This document shows, piece by piece, positions 1-7,228 of a DNA stretch of 9,894 bases; within the stretch, counting starts at the first letter, position 1; the number at the start of each line of letters is the position of its first letter. A program made the position numbers and the translations under genes. The notes under the pieces were generated by a model, which was not told where the DNA came from, searched no databases, and was given only the letters and a program-made list of their open reading frames with translations. Origin of the DNA: DASUME01 sp041179425 (GTDB lineage: Bacteria > Myxococcota_A > Polyangia > Polyangiales > DASUME01); contig JBEGTL010000285.1 of NCBI GenBank assembly GCA_041179425.1, forward strand, positions 1 to 9,894, written 5' to 3'.

Positions 1-137
1 GCGAGGGCCCGGGACCGGGTGCCCGAGCGTACCAAAGGGGGAGATAGTCGGGCTTTTGACGGTGTAGGGCAGCGGTTCGAGGGAGACCTGGAGCGTGAGC
101 TCGCGCAAGAATGCCCGCTACCAAGGGAGGCGGAAGA
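1..137. other. Upstream leader of the first lipoprotein gene; no gene assigned
   Basis: No convincing coding region. On the + strand, frame 2 is closed by TAG at 65-67 and frame 3 by TAG at 45-47, so an upstream gene could end at either point, but under 22 residues are visible and I recognise neither. A GC-rich inverted repeat (CCCGG 8-12, CCGGG 15-19, flanked by GGG/GCCC) lies at the left edge with no T-tract. TTGACG at 56-61 resembles a -35 box, but no acceptable -10 follows 16-18 nt later. Confidence 0.4.
125..130 (+). promoter_or_regulatory. Ribosome binding site deciding the start at 138
   Basis: GGGAGG ends 7 nt before ATG 138. The in-frame ATG at 111 has no comparable site and would put nine extra residues before the Arg-rich n-region of the signal peptide, so 138 is preferred. 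Confidence 0.7.
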
Positions 138-2390
138 ATGCGGCGCAGACGGTCTTGGCTACTCACTACGGGCATCTGTGCCGCACTCGCTGGGTGTACG
201 AGCTCGACGACGGAGCAGACCAAAGAAGGGGTCCTGCCGGGCGTGGGGCAGGTGGTGTTCGTCAAGCGCGCTTACCTGCGCGCCGACGGCACGCACGAGG
301 TCTCCGGGGGAGTCGGTCAGGTCTTCGACTACGACCGTTACGTGCCCGGGGAGGGCGCGGGCCTGTTCGTGCTGTCGCCGCCTGCTCCCGACGGCAAGCT
401 GACCAACCTGACCAACGGCGTTGTGGGCGCAGACATCAACGGGCTCGACCTCTCGTTCGACGCGAAGAAGGTCGTGTTCTCGATGCGCACGCAGGACGAC
501 CCCCGCTACCACATCTACCTGGCCAACCTCGACGGCACGGGCGGCCTCAAGCAGCTGACGTTTGCCGAGGCCGACGACTCGCAGCCCGTGTTCTTGGCGG
601 GCGGACGGGTCGCGTTCGTGACCAACCAGATGTACACGGAGATGGGCACGCGCGCCGACGAGTACAACCACGCGCGGCGCGCCACGCAGCTCGCCACCAT
701 CTCCGAGATCGGAGGCGACGCGGACCGCAGGCTGTGCTCACAGAGTCTGTCGCACCACACCGCGCCGTTCGCGCTCGCCAACGGCCTGGTCGGCTACTCG
801 CGCTGGGAGCACCTCGGCCCCGTCAACGACGTCAAGCTGTTCACCATGCGCCCGGACTGCACGCAGATGCGCGCGCTCGCAGGCCAGCACGACAAGCCCT
901 TCAACAGCATCGTGCAGGTGCGCGAGCTAGGCGCAGGCCAGCTGCTCGGCGTGGCCACCACGCGTGAAGGCACCATCCAGGCGGGCGCGCTGATGCGCGT
1001 GAACGTGCAGGTGATGGGCGCCACCGCGGCCGGTACGTTCGACGAGCAGCACGCGGTGTTCAAAAACATCACGCCGCAGGTGCCCACCAGCATGGACCCG
1101 TCGCCCACCGGCGTGGGTCGCTACCGCTCGCCCAACAAGCTGCCCGACAGCAGCAAGCTGATCGTGTCGTGGGCCGACGGCGACGTGAACGAGCGCACCG
1201 AGCTCGCCGCCACCGCGCCCAACTTTGGTCTGTACCTCTACGACGAAGCCAGCGGCGGTCGCCAGCTTGTGTACGACGACCCCAAGCTCTGGGACTTGTA
1301 CGCGACGCCCGTAGTCGCACGCGCCGAGCCGCCCGTGCTGCCGCCCATCAACGACGGCATGTACAACAGTCAGATGGCCGCGACCATCGGCTCCGTCGAC
1401 GTGCGCAACACGTCGCTCGAGGAGACGGTCAGCGGCGGGCAGTTCATGGGCACGCCCCTCGGCACGGCGCTCGCGCAGGCGCAGCGTGTGCGTGTGGTCG
1501 AAGGGTTCTCGTCGGAGATCGGCAGCGTGGGTCAGTTTGGTCTGACCATGCACGAGGGTGCCGCCATCCTCGGCGAGCCACCCGTGTACGCCGACGGCTC
1601 GTGGCTGGCCAACATCCCGCCTTACTTGCCGGTGCACCTGCAGCCCATCGATCGGTTCGATCTCGCGATCCGTAACCAGCTGCTCTGGATCCAGGCCATG
1701 CCCGGCGAGAGTCGTGTGTGCGGCGGCTGCCACGAGAGTCGCACCGGCGACATCACGTCGCTCACGACGGTCGCGCAGCAGAAGGGTCCCACCAACCTGG
1801 TCAAGCCGATCGCCGAGCGCGTGGAGCTGCCGTGGTTTGGCGCGGCCACGGGCGGCCAGGTGCAAGACGTGTTCGACGCCAAGTGCGTGAGCTGTCACTC
1901 GGGCGGCGCGGGCGATCCGTTCGCGGGCCAGAGCTACAACATCTACGTGATGCGGGAGAACAGCACGATGGAGGAGATGTACACCATCCCCATCCTCGAC
2001 CTCTCGAAGAAGCCCATCAACGCGTACTACGAGCGCGAGGCAGTCACCTATCCCTCGTCCTACATCACGCTGCTCTTCCCGTCCGCGATGATGGGGAAGA
2101 TCCGCGTCGAGGGCGCGCCCATCGAGTGGGTGGTGCCCGGCAACGCACGCGCGAGTCGTTTCATCGCCAAGGTCAACATCAACGCGGTGGACCTGGCAGC
2201 GGACGGCACACTCACCGAGACACAGAGCTGGGCCTTCCCCGGCACAGGTCACCCCGAAGACAAGGGCGCCCCGGCGCTCACGCGCGCCGAGCGGCTCACG
2301 CTGATCCGCGCCGTCGACCTGGGTGGTCAGTACTACTCGCGTCGCAACGTCGCCGGGAGTGTGTTCGCCGGTATGGACTACAAGCCCTGA
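138..2390 (+). CDS. Dihaem lipoprotein with propeller / hydrazine-synthase-alpha-like core
   Basis: Predicted envelope lipoprotein of 750 residues. It begins MRRRR, followed by a hydrophobic stretch and a perfect lipobox L-A-G-C with the lipid Cys at 20. TolB/PD40-type propeller strands follow (around 103-140, DAKKVVFS...LKQLTF). The stretch from about 220 (YSRWEH, then LF-x-M-RPD and T-x-EG-x-x-x-x-GAL) matches my memory of proteins annotated with the hydrazine synthase alpha middle domain. YRSP is at 329-332. A beta-rich segment ending PGE leads to haem motif C528-GG-CH532, and a second module carries C583-VS-CH587. The C-terminus (about 705-735, LTRAERLTLIRAVDLGGQYYS) resembles the closing helix of cytochrome-c-like modules in this group. 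Both CxxCH motifs predict covalent c-type haem. It is probably co-transcribed with the HEAT gene 16 nt downstream. The fold class is fairly secure; substrate and partner are unknown, and true hydrazine synthesis is not implied because the other anammox subunits are absent here. Confidence 0.85.
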   Translation: MRRRRSWLLTTGICAALAGCTSSTTEQTKEGVLPGVGQVVFVKRAYLRADGTHEVSGGVGQVFDYDRYVPGEGAGLFVLSPPAPDGKLTNLTNGVVGADINGLDLSFDAKKVVFSMRTQDDPRYHIYLANLDGTGGLKQLTFAEADDSQPVFLAGGRVAFVTNQMYTEMGTRADEYNHARRATQLATISEIGGDADRRLCSQSLSHHTAPFALANGLVGYSRWEHLGPVNDVKLFTMRPDCTQMRALAGQHDKPFNSIVQVRELGAGQLLGVATTREGTIQAGALMRVNVQVMGATAAGTFDEQHAVFKNITPQVPTSMDPSPTGVGRYRSPNKLPDSSKLIVSWADGDVNERTELAATAPNFGLYLYDEASGGRQLVYDDPKLWDLYATPVVARAEPPVLPPINDGMYNSQMAATIGSVDVRNTSLEETVSGGQFMGTPLGTALAQAQRVRVVEGFSSEIGSVGQFGLTMHEGAAILGEPPVYADGSWLANIPPYLPVHLQPIDRFDLAIRNQLLWIQAMPGESRVCGGCHESRTGDITSLTTVAQQKGPTNLVKPIAERVELPWFGAATGGQVQDVFDAKCVSCHSGGAGDPFAGQSYNIYVMRENSTMEEMYTIPILDLSKKPINAYYEREAVTYPSSYITLLFPSAMMGKIRVEGAPIEWVVPGNARASRFIAKVNINAVDLAADGTLTETQSWAFPGTGHPEDKGAPALTRAERLTLIRAVDLGGQYYSRRNVAGSVFAGMDYKP

Positions 2391-2393
2391 AGC

Positions 2394-2399
2394 GAGGAA
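2394..2399 (+). promoter_or_regulatory. Ribosome binding site for the HEAT-repeat gene
   Basis: GAGGAA lies 7 nt before ATG 2407, in the short gap after the previous stop codon. It rules out longer in-frame starts from 2323 on, which would overlap the preceding gene by up to 68 nt. Confidence 0.7.
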
Positions 2400-2406
2400 G
2401 CCGATC

Positions 2407-3318
2407 ATGAAACACAGCAACACCTGTCTCTTGATTGCAGTCACGATCGCCTCGGGCTCGCTCCTGTCCGTCCCGCACGGCAGTGCGCAGGCCATCCCCG
2501 AGACACGCGAGTACAGCCGCAACGGGGAGATCAGCCCGGGTGCGCAGGCACCGTCGCCCGATGCGATGCTGGCAGCCATCAACAACGGCTCGGCAGTCTC
2601 GCTGCGTGCCACGCTGGAGTACGGCGAGCGCGTGGTGTGCCAACAGTGCGTGCCCTTGCTCGAACGAAAGCTGCTCGCGAGCGGCGACGCGCGTGTGCGC
2701 GAGATGAGTGCCTGGTGGCTGCGTCGACAGCCGTTTGCCGGACCCGCCGTCCTCACCACGCTCAAACAGGTCGCCACCACAGACCCCAGCGCCGAGCGTC
2801 GAGCGCGCGCTGCCGAGGCGCTCGGCGAGTTCATGGACCCGCACGGGCTCGCCGCGCTGACGACGGCAGCCAAAGACGCCGACGTCACCGTGCGTGTGTC
2901 GGCCGTGCGCGCGCTGGCACGCCTCAACAACGAGGGCTCGGTTCCGGTCCTCACCGGCGCGCTCTCCGATGGAGCGGTCGAGGTGCGCAGTGCGGCGCTC
3001 GACGTGCTGATGTTGGTGGCCGGCATGCGCGACTTCTCTGCGCTGCTGCCGCTGCTCGCCGACGCGGATGCTGGCGTGCGCGCACACGCGGCTCGATTGT
3101 GTGGTGAGCTTCGCCTCGCCAGCGCGGAGAACACGCTCAGTGCCGTACTCACGGGCGATCCCGCGCCGAGCGCGCGCAAGGCAGCGGCTTGGGCGCTCGG
3201 GCGCATCGGCGGAGCGACCGGTCGCGCCACGCTGACGCAGCGCGAGGGCACCGAGACCGACCCGTTCGTGCTGAGCGCGATCGCAGTCGCCAAGCGCATG
3301 CCAACACGCGCACCCTGA
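2407..3318 (+). CDS. Exported HEAT-repeat protein
   Basis: A 303-residue protein with a Sec signal peptide (MKHSNTCLLIAVTIASG..., likely cleaved after A-Q-A at 27-29). The mature part from about residue 70 to 285 is a run of alpha-helical HEAT/PBS-lyase-like repeats. Typical helix pairs include VREMSAWWLRR, RRARAAEALGEF, VTVRVSAVRALARL, VEVRSAALDVLM, VRAHAARLCGEL and ARKAAAWALGRIG, spaced about 30 residues apart. HEAT repeats form curved protein-binding scaffolds, so an adaptor role for the flanking haem lipoproteins is plausible but inferred. A Cys pair C78-QQ-C81 sits just before the repeats and could be a disulphide, redox or metal site; it is not followed by His, so it is not a haem motif. 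The gene is 16 nt behind the first lipoprotein gene and very probably in its operon. There is no lipobox and no sign of catalytic residues. Confidence 0.88.
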   Translation: MKHSNTCLLIAVTIASGSLLSVPHGSAQAIPETREYSRNGEISPGAQAPSPDAMLAAINNGSAVSLRATLEYGERVVCQQCVPLLERKLLASGDARVREMSAWWLRRQPFAGPAVLTTLKQVATTDPSAERRARAAEALGEFMDPHGLAALTTAAKDADVTVRVSAVRALARLNNEGSVPVLTGALSDGAVEVRSAALDVLMLVAGMRDFSALLPLLADADAGVRAHAARLCGELRLASAENTLSAVLTGDPAPSARKAAAWALGRIGGATGRATLTQREGTETDPFVLSAIAVAKRMPTRAP

Positions 3319-3438
3319 CTGCACCTGTAGTCAACGCGCGCTCAGGTCTCTACGAGCGAGGGCGCGCGTCGTGTACGGGCACGGGCACGGCCACGCGTAC
3401 GTGGAACTCGGGGAAACTTGGGGGGTACACTCACCGTG
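3319..3438. other. Intergenic leader before the multidomain cytochrome lipoprotein
   Basis: 120 nt without a gene. It contains a short direct repeat (ACGGGC twice from 3375) and a 5-bp inverted repeat CCACG/CGTGG around a CGTA loop at 3391-3404. No T-tract terminator follows the HEAT gene, so read-through from the upstream operon is possible. Confidence 0.4.
3403..3431 (+). promoter_or_regulatory. Possible promoter just before 3439
   Basis: TACACT at 3426-3431 matches four of six -10 consensus bases. GGAACT at 3403-3408 sits 17 nt upstream but is a poor housekeeping -35 (it looks more like an ECF-type -35). If real, transcription would begin almost at ATG 3439 and give a nearly leaderless mRNA. 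This is weak in a GC-rich background. Confidence 0.2.
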
Positions 3439-6400
3439 ATGAGTATCGCGATGCGCGCGGCGTGGGGGCTCGCCGCGCTCTGTCTCCTTTCGAGCGTCGG
3501 CTGCGGCGACACCACGCCGCCCGCGTTCTCGTTCTACGACCAGCGCGTGGCCCCGGTGTTGGAGGTCGGCTGCGCGCAGCAAACCACGGGCTGTCACGTC
3601 GCGAGTCCAGGCTTCACAGCGCCAGGCAACCTCGACCTCACCAGCTACACGAGTCTGCTGCGCCGGCGTGACGTGCTCCCCGCGAGCGGTCCCTACGCTG
3701 TGGGGCAGCTGCTGCTCAAGGGCGGCGACCCGCTGCAGGTCCCGGTGCAGACCTTCGACTCGCCCGATCCCGCGGCGCCCGATCAGCGCTTCGTCGCGAT
3801 CACCACCGACGTGCGCCACGCCGGTGGTCGAACGCTGCGCGAGGGCTCCGACGGCTACGCGCGCCTCAAGTCCTGGATCGCACAGGGCTACGCCGAGAGC
3901 GGCGCAGTCACCGAGCCGCTCAGTCAGACCGAGGGCAGCTGTCGTCCAGGGGCGGGCACGCACCGTGGATTCGACCCCAACGTCGCGCCGACCGACGTGA
4001 CGAGCTACCAGACCTTCGTCGCCGCCGTGCAGCCGGTGCTGCTCATGCGCTGTGCCGGCTCCACCTGTCACGGCAACAACACGGCCGACCTGTACCTCAG
4101 CTGCGGGCAGAGCGAGGCCGAGAAGCGCTGGAACTTTTTTGTCGCCGTGGCCCACGTCGATAGCTCGGCGTCGCTCTCGGAGCTGCTGCGACGTCCGCTC
4201 TCCAAGCAGCGCGGCGGCACCTTTCACGAAGGTGGCACCATCTTCGCCAGCACCGACGACCCCGGCTACATCGCGCTCCGCAAGTGGATCGACGACATGA
4301 TCGTGCGCGCTCCGGACAGCGTGCGCTACCAGCCCACGGACGAAGGGCTGAGGTTCTTTGGCAACTACGTCGAGCCCATGCTGGTCAAGAAGGGCTGCAT
4401 GCTGAGCAACTGCCACTCGCCCTCCATGTTCCACGACCTGCGCCTGCGCGGCGGTTCGCTCGGCGTGTTCTCGCGCATCGCGATCGATCGCAACTACGAC
4501 ATGGCCAAGCTGCTGCTCAACGTGGAGGCGGCCGACCCGAACCAGAGCCGCATCATCGCCAAGAACCTGTTCCCGCCCGACCGGGGTGGACACGGCCTGG
4601 CCCATCGTGGGGGTGCGCTGCTCGAAGACCTCGCCGGTCCCGCGCGCGCCGAGGCCTGCGCCAGCGTCGACCTGAGCAAAGACCCACTCGACAAAGCCAG
4701 CGCGTACTGCGTGTTCGTCGCGTGGCATGCGCTCGAGCGCAAGCTCGCGATTGCGCGCGGCGAGGTGGAGCCGGGCAACGAGCTCGCGCTCGTGTACGTC
4801 TCGCGCCCTCTGGGCGTGGGCGACGGGCGAGACTTCGACACCTATCGACCCGGCGCGGACCTCTTGCGCGCGGCACTCACGTTGCGCGGCGATCAGCCGC
4901 CTACGCTCGCGCCGGGGACGACCTTGCTCACGAGCTGCGGACTCAGTGCGACCAGCGCCGACATCCGCGGCGTCGCCGTCAGCTGGGACGCCAAAAAGCT
5001 CGCGTTCGGGGCACGCGCCGCCGCCGATCAGCCGCTGCGTCTGTACGAGGCTTCCACGAACGGGCAGGGCTGTGCCCCGATGCAGGGCGTTGCCGCCGAG
5101 GTCTCCGGCAACGGCATCTTGATGCACGACTTCGACCCCGCGTACGCCCCCGACGGCAGGCTGGTGTTTGCGAGCACGCGCGGCAACCTCGTGCACGGCG
5201 GCGGGCCCACGCGCACACCCTCGCAGCTGACGCCCAACGCCAACCTCTACGTGTTCGACCCGGCGACGCGCAGCGTGCGCGAGCTGACGTTCCTCTCCAA
5301 CCAGGAGCTGATGCCGCGCTTCATGAAGGATGGCCGCATCATCTTCAGCACCGAGAAACGAGCGCCGCAGTTCTTTCAGATCGCCGGCCGCCGCCAGAAC
5401 CTCGACGGTGGCGACTACCACCCGCTCTTCGCCCAGCGCAAGAGCGCGGGCTTCGAGGTCGCCACCGAGATCGTCGAGCTGGCCGATCGCAACTTCGCGA
5501 TGGTCGCGTCGCATCCGGGCGCGGCCGATGGGGCGGGCACCATCGCCGTCGTCAACCGGTCCATCGGTCCGGATCAAAACGACCGCGACCCGGGCGACAA
5601 GCTGTACCAACACTCGCTGCACTTCCCGGTGCCCGGCGCATTCGACGGTCAGGTCGGCGCATACCGCTCGCCAGCGCCGTTGCCCTCGCGCTGGACGGTC
5701 GTGTCGTGTGACCCGGCTGCGCGCGACCTCAACGCAGGCAACTTCGACTTCGACCTGTGCGCCCTCGACCCCACCACGGGCGAGGTCTCGCGCATCGGCG
5801 GCGTGGCCGGTCGCGCCGAGGTCGGCAGCGTGGCCATCTACCCACGCGAGAACCTCGGTGTGTTCGCCTCGCGCGCCGACGAGGCCAACGGCCGCACCGA
5901 GGTCGACCCGGCCGGAGGGGATGCCGAGGTCCACGTGCTCGACGTGCCGCTGCTGTCGACCTTACTGTTTGCCAATACGCGCATCGGGCGTCCCATCGAC
6001 CCCAACGTGCGCGGCTTCGAGGTCCTGGCCTCCAAGCCGCCGCCAGCCAACGCCACCAGCTTCGACGCACTGCCTGCCGACCGCGTGGTGAGCGACGACT
6101 TCGGCCGCGTGTACGTCGAGTACCAGTCGATCGGCAAGGCACTCATGCAGGCGGACGCGTCGGTGCGCTTTCGTGTCGCGGGCGGGGTGCCGCTGGTGCT
6201 GCGCGTCCTTGGCAAGAACCAAGAGCCCCTCGCCTTTGCCGCGGGTGCCGCCTTCACGGGCGAGCAGACGCAGCGCGAAGAGATTCAGTTTTATCCGGGT
6301 GAGCGCGTCAACCAGGGCTTTCGGCGGGGCCTGTTCAACGGGATGTGCGGCGGTTGTCACGGCTCGGTCAGTGGGCAGGAGCTCGACGTCGCGGTCGACA

Positions 6401-6468
6401 TCGACGTGCTGACGCGCGCATCGCAGACCGTCGCGCGCGACACGGCACCGACCCAGTTGACCCGCTGA
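3439..6468 (+). CDS. Multidomain cytochrome-like lipoprotein with hydrazine-synthase-alpha-like core
   Basis: 1009 residues from ATG 3439; in-frame TTG 3418, GTG 3436 and ATG 3451 are alternatives. The signal peptide ends in S-V-G-C (lipid Cys 22), a slightly atypical lipobox. Three N-terminal cytochrome-like modules follow, with motifs C45-x6-CH53, C205-x4-CH211 and C320-x4-CH326. Each is preceded by a V-x-P-V/M-L helix and followed by features common in such modules (NLDLTSY; ALRKWIDD; HRGGALLED). Propeller strands run from about 505 (DAKKLAFG, APDGRLVFAS, KDGRIIFST) to about 860, with YRSPxPLP at 742. A beta segment with PGE then leads to a standard haem site C970-GG-CH974, about 35 residues from the end. 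The core is collinear with the 138-2390 protein, which implies paralogy. Up to four haems are possible, but only one motif is canonical. It is probably envelope-anchored and acts in electron transfer or oxidoreduction; the substrate is unknown. The long reading frame opposite it is a GC shadow. Confidence 0.87.
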   Translation: MSIAMRAAWGLAALCLLSSVGCGDTTPPAFSFYDQRVAPVLEVGCAQQTTGCHVASPGFTAPGNLDLTSYTSLLRRRDVLPASGPYAVGQLLLKGGDPLQVPVQTFDSPDPAAPDQRFVAITTDVRHAGGRTLREGSDGYARLKSWIAQGYAESGAVTEPLSQTEGSCRPGAGTHRGFDPNVAPTDVTSYQTFVAAVQPVLLMRCAGSTCHGNNTADLYLSCGQSEAEKRWNFFVAVAHVDSSASLSELLRRPLSKQRGGTFHEGGTIFASTDDPGYIALRKWIDDMIVRAPDSVRYQPTDEGLRFFGNYVEPMLVKKGCMLSNCHSPSMFHDLRLRGGSLGVFSRIAIDRNYDMAKLLLNVEAADPNQSRIIAKNLFPPDRGGHGLAHRGGALLEDLAGPARAEACASVDLSKDPLDKASAYCVFVAWHALERKLAIARGEVEPGNELALVYVSRPLGVGDGRDFDTYRPGADLLRAALTLRGDQPPTLAPGTTLLTSCGLSATSADIRGVAVSWDAKKLAFGARAAADQPLRLYEASTNGQGCAPMQGVAAEVSGNGILMHDFDPAYAPDGRLVFASTRGNLVHGGGPTRTPSQLTPNANLYVFDPATRSVRELTFLSNQELMPRFMKDGRIIFSTEKRAPQFFQIAGRRQNLDGGDYHPLFAQRKSAGFEVATEIVELADRNFAMVASHPGAADGAGTIAVVNRSIGPDQNDRDPGDKLYQHSLHFPVPGAFDGQVGAYRSPAPLPSRWTVVSCDPAARDLNAGNFDFDLCALDPTTGEVSRIGGVAGRAEVGSVAIYPRENLGVFASRADEANGRTEVDPAGGDAEVHVLDVPLLSTLLFANTRIGRPIDPNVRGFEVLASKPPPANATSFDALPADRVVSDDFGRVYVEYQSIGKALMQADASVRFRVAGGVPLVLRVLGKNQEPLAFAAGAAFTGEQTQREEIQFYPGERVNQGFRRGLFNGMCGGCHGSVSGQELDVAVDIDVLTRASQTVARDTAPTQLTR

Positions 6469-6491
6469 CCCCTCCCGGGCTGCGGGGGTCA
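6466..6491. repeat. Inverted repeat overlapping the stop codon
   Basis: TGACCCC (6466-6472) and GGGGTCA (6485-6491) are exact reverse complements around a 12-nt loop that itself contains CCCGGG. The left arm includes the TGA stop of the cytochrome gene. No T-tract follows, so it is at best a weak or factor-assisted terminator, or a protein-binding dyad. Confidence 0.4.
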
Positions 6492-6540
6492 TGGAAACTT
6501 CTCATGGAGGAGCACGGGCCGTTAAGATACGCCCAACCTC
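6469..6540. other. Short gap before the membrane protein gene
   Basis: 72 nt. GGAGG at 6506-6510 is 30 nt from the TTG start, too far to serve it. TAAGAT at 6523-6528 resembles a -10 box with no -35 partner and would place the transcript start only a few bases before 6541. The TAA inside it closes the reading frame upstream, so 6541 is the first possible start. Confidence 0.3.
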
Positions 6541-7089
6541 TTGCCGATCCCGACCCAGCTGTTGTTCACGTTCGCATCGGGAGTGCTGGTCGCGCTCGCG
6601 GCGCGAGCCGACTTGCGCGGGAGCCCCAAAGCCACCGTGCTCTCGCACGCCTTCGCCGCCTACCTGCTCTACGCGGGGCTGGTGGTGGTGCCGGCCTCGC
6701 TCTACTTCTACGTGTTTCACGCCGACTGGTACCTGCTCTACCTGGTCGACTCGCAGCGGGTGCCGAGCGCGCTCGTGCTGCTCGCATGCGTGCTCGAGGT
6801 CGGACTCGGCGCGGGGGGCTTTTTGCTCGGCGCGGCCTTCGTGCGTAACCAGCGCGAGCCCTGGGCCGGCGCGGTGGTCGGGGTCACGGCCTCACTTGGT
6901 GCGGCAGCTATCCCTTTGGCGCAGCAGCGCCTGTCGGTGGTTGGCACCTACGCCCAGTTTCATGGCGACTTTGGACTGTCTCCCTTTGGGGGCGTGCTGT
7001 TGCAGGGCGTCGTGTGTATGACCCTCTGGTCGTTAGCCGGCCTCGCCTTGATTGCCTATCGGATTGGTGCGGGCGCACCCCGAACGTAG
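6541..7089 (+). CDS. Small multi-pass inner-membrane protein of unknown function
   Basis: 182 residues beginning at TTG 6541, the first start codon after an in-frame TAA at 6523-6525; GTG 6583 is an internal alternative. I do not recognise the family. About five hydrophobic segments are visible: 7-22, 38-62, 76-101, 109-126 and 150-172. Aromatic-rich loops lie between them (YFYVFHADWYLLYLVD at about 56-71). The only Cys are inside the hydrophobic segments, and no paired His suggests haem b or quinone binding strongly. It lacks a Shine-Dalgarno at normal distance. It lies 72 nt after the cytochrome gene and 139 nt before the next operon, so it may be the last gene of the redox block or a single unit. 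Coding status rests on the hydrophobic pattern and lack of competing frames, not on homology. Confidence 0.72.
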   Translation: MPIPTQLLFTFASGVLVALAARADLRGSPKATVLSHAFAAYLLYAGLVVVPASLYFYVFHADWYLLYLVDSQRVPSALVLLACVLEVGLGAGGFLLGAAFVRNQREPWAGAVVGVTASLGAAAIPLAQQRLSVVGTYAQFHGDFGLSPFGGVLLQGVVCMTLWSLAGLALIAYRIGAGAPRT

Positions 7090-7140
7090 GTTTGAACACA
7101 CGAGAATCCTCGGAAAAGCAACAGATCGTAGGACGCCGCC

Positions 7141-7187
7141 CACGGTGTCACACCCGTGTTGACGGGCTACTACCTAGTTGTTAGCGT
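7141..7187 (+). promoter_or_regulatory. Dyad abutting a -35-like box; possible operator and promoter
   Basis: CACGGTGT and ACACCCGTG at 7141-7158 form an imperfect palindrome; its centre GGTGT-C-ACACC is exact. TTGACG (7159-7164) starts at the next base. A weak -10 candidate TAGCGT lies at 7182-7187 after 17 nt, matching only three consensus bases. The arrangement would suit a repressor or activator site next to RNA polymerase. Confidence 0.3.
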
Positions 7188-7217
7188 CCGGCCGGCACAG
7201 GCGCCGCATTACTGGTT

Positions 7218-7221
7218 GGAG
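7218..7221 (+). promoter_or_regulatory. Ribosome binding site deciding GTG 7229
   Basis: GGAG is 7 nt before GTG 7229, the same spacing as at 138, 2407 and 7801. The alternative TTG at 7178 has no purine-rich site at that distance. Confidence 0.5.
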
Positions 7222-7228
7222 TTCGTCA

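Larger units (their letters stand above)
7090..7228. other. Intergenic region before the envelope operon
   Basis: 139 nt with no gene. It is visibly less GC-rich at its left end (ACACACGAGAATCCTCGG and AAAAGCAAC) than the flanking genes, as expected of a promoter region, and contains the dyad and -35-like box listed separately. No intrinsic terminator with a T-tract follows the membrane protein gene. Confidence 0.45.

Noticed and set aside
1..24. Intrinsic terminator of an upstream gene
   Set aside because: The GC hairpin has a 2-nt loop, a bulge and no T-tract, and the upstream gene is not visible.
19..402. 127-codon + frame across the left edge
   Set aside because: It overlaps 265 nt of the lipoprotein gene and becomes Arg/Ser/Thr-rich nonsense after about residue 50.
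927..3299. 790-codon open frame on the minus strand opposite the first lipoprotein and HEAT genes
   Set aside because: Composition is Arg/Ala/His/Val-rich and low in recognisable domains. The + strand carries lipobox, CxxCH motifs and HEAT repeats, so this is a high-GC shadow.
3331..5934. 867-codon open frame on the minus strand opposite the cytochrome lipoprotein
   Set aside because: Long stop-free antisense frames are expected at this GC content. It has no signal, motif or operon logic, and the + strand protein has conserved motifs throughout.
138..6468. Calling the first and third genes hydrazine synthase subunits (anammox)
   Set aside because: Only the middle-domain resemblance is seen. 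The other subunits and hydrazine dehydrogenase are absent from the window, and the domain is widespread in non-anammox bacteria.
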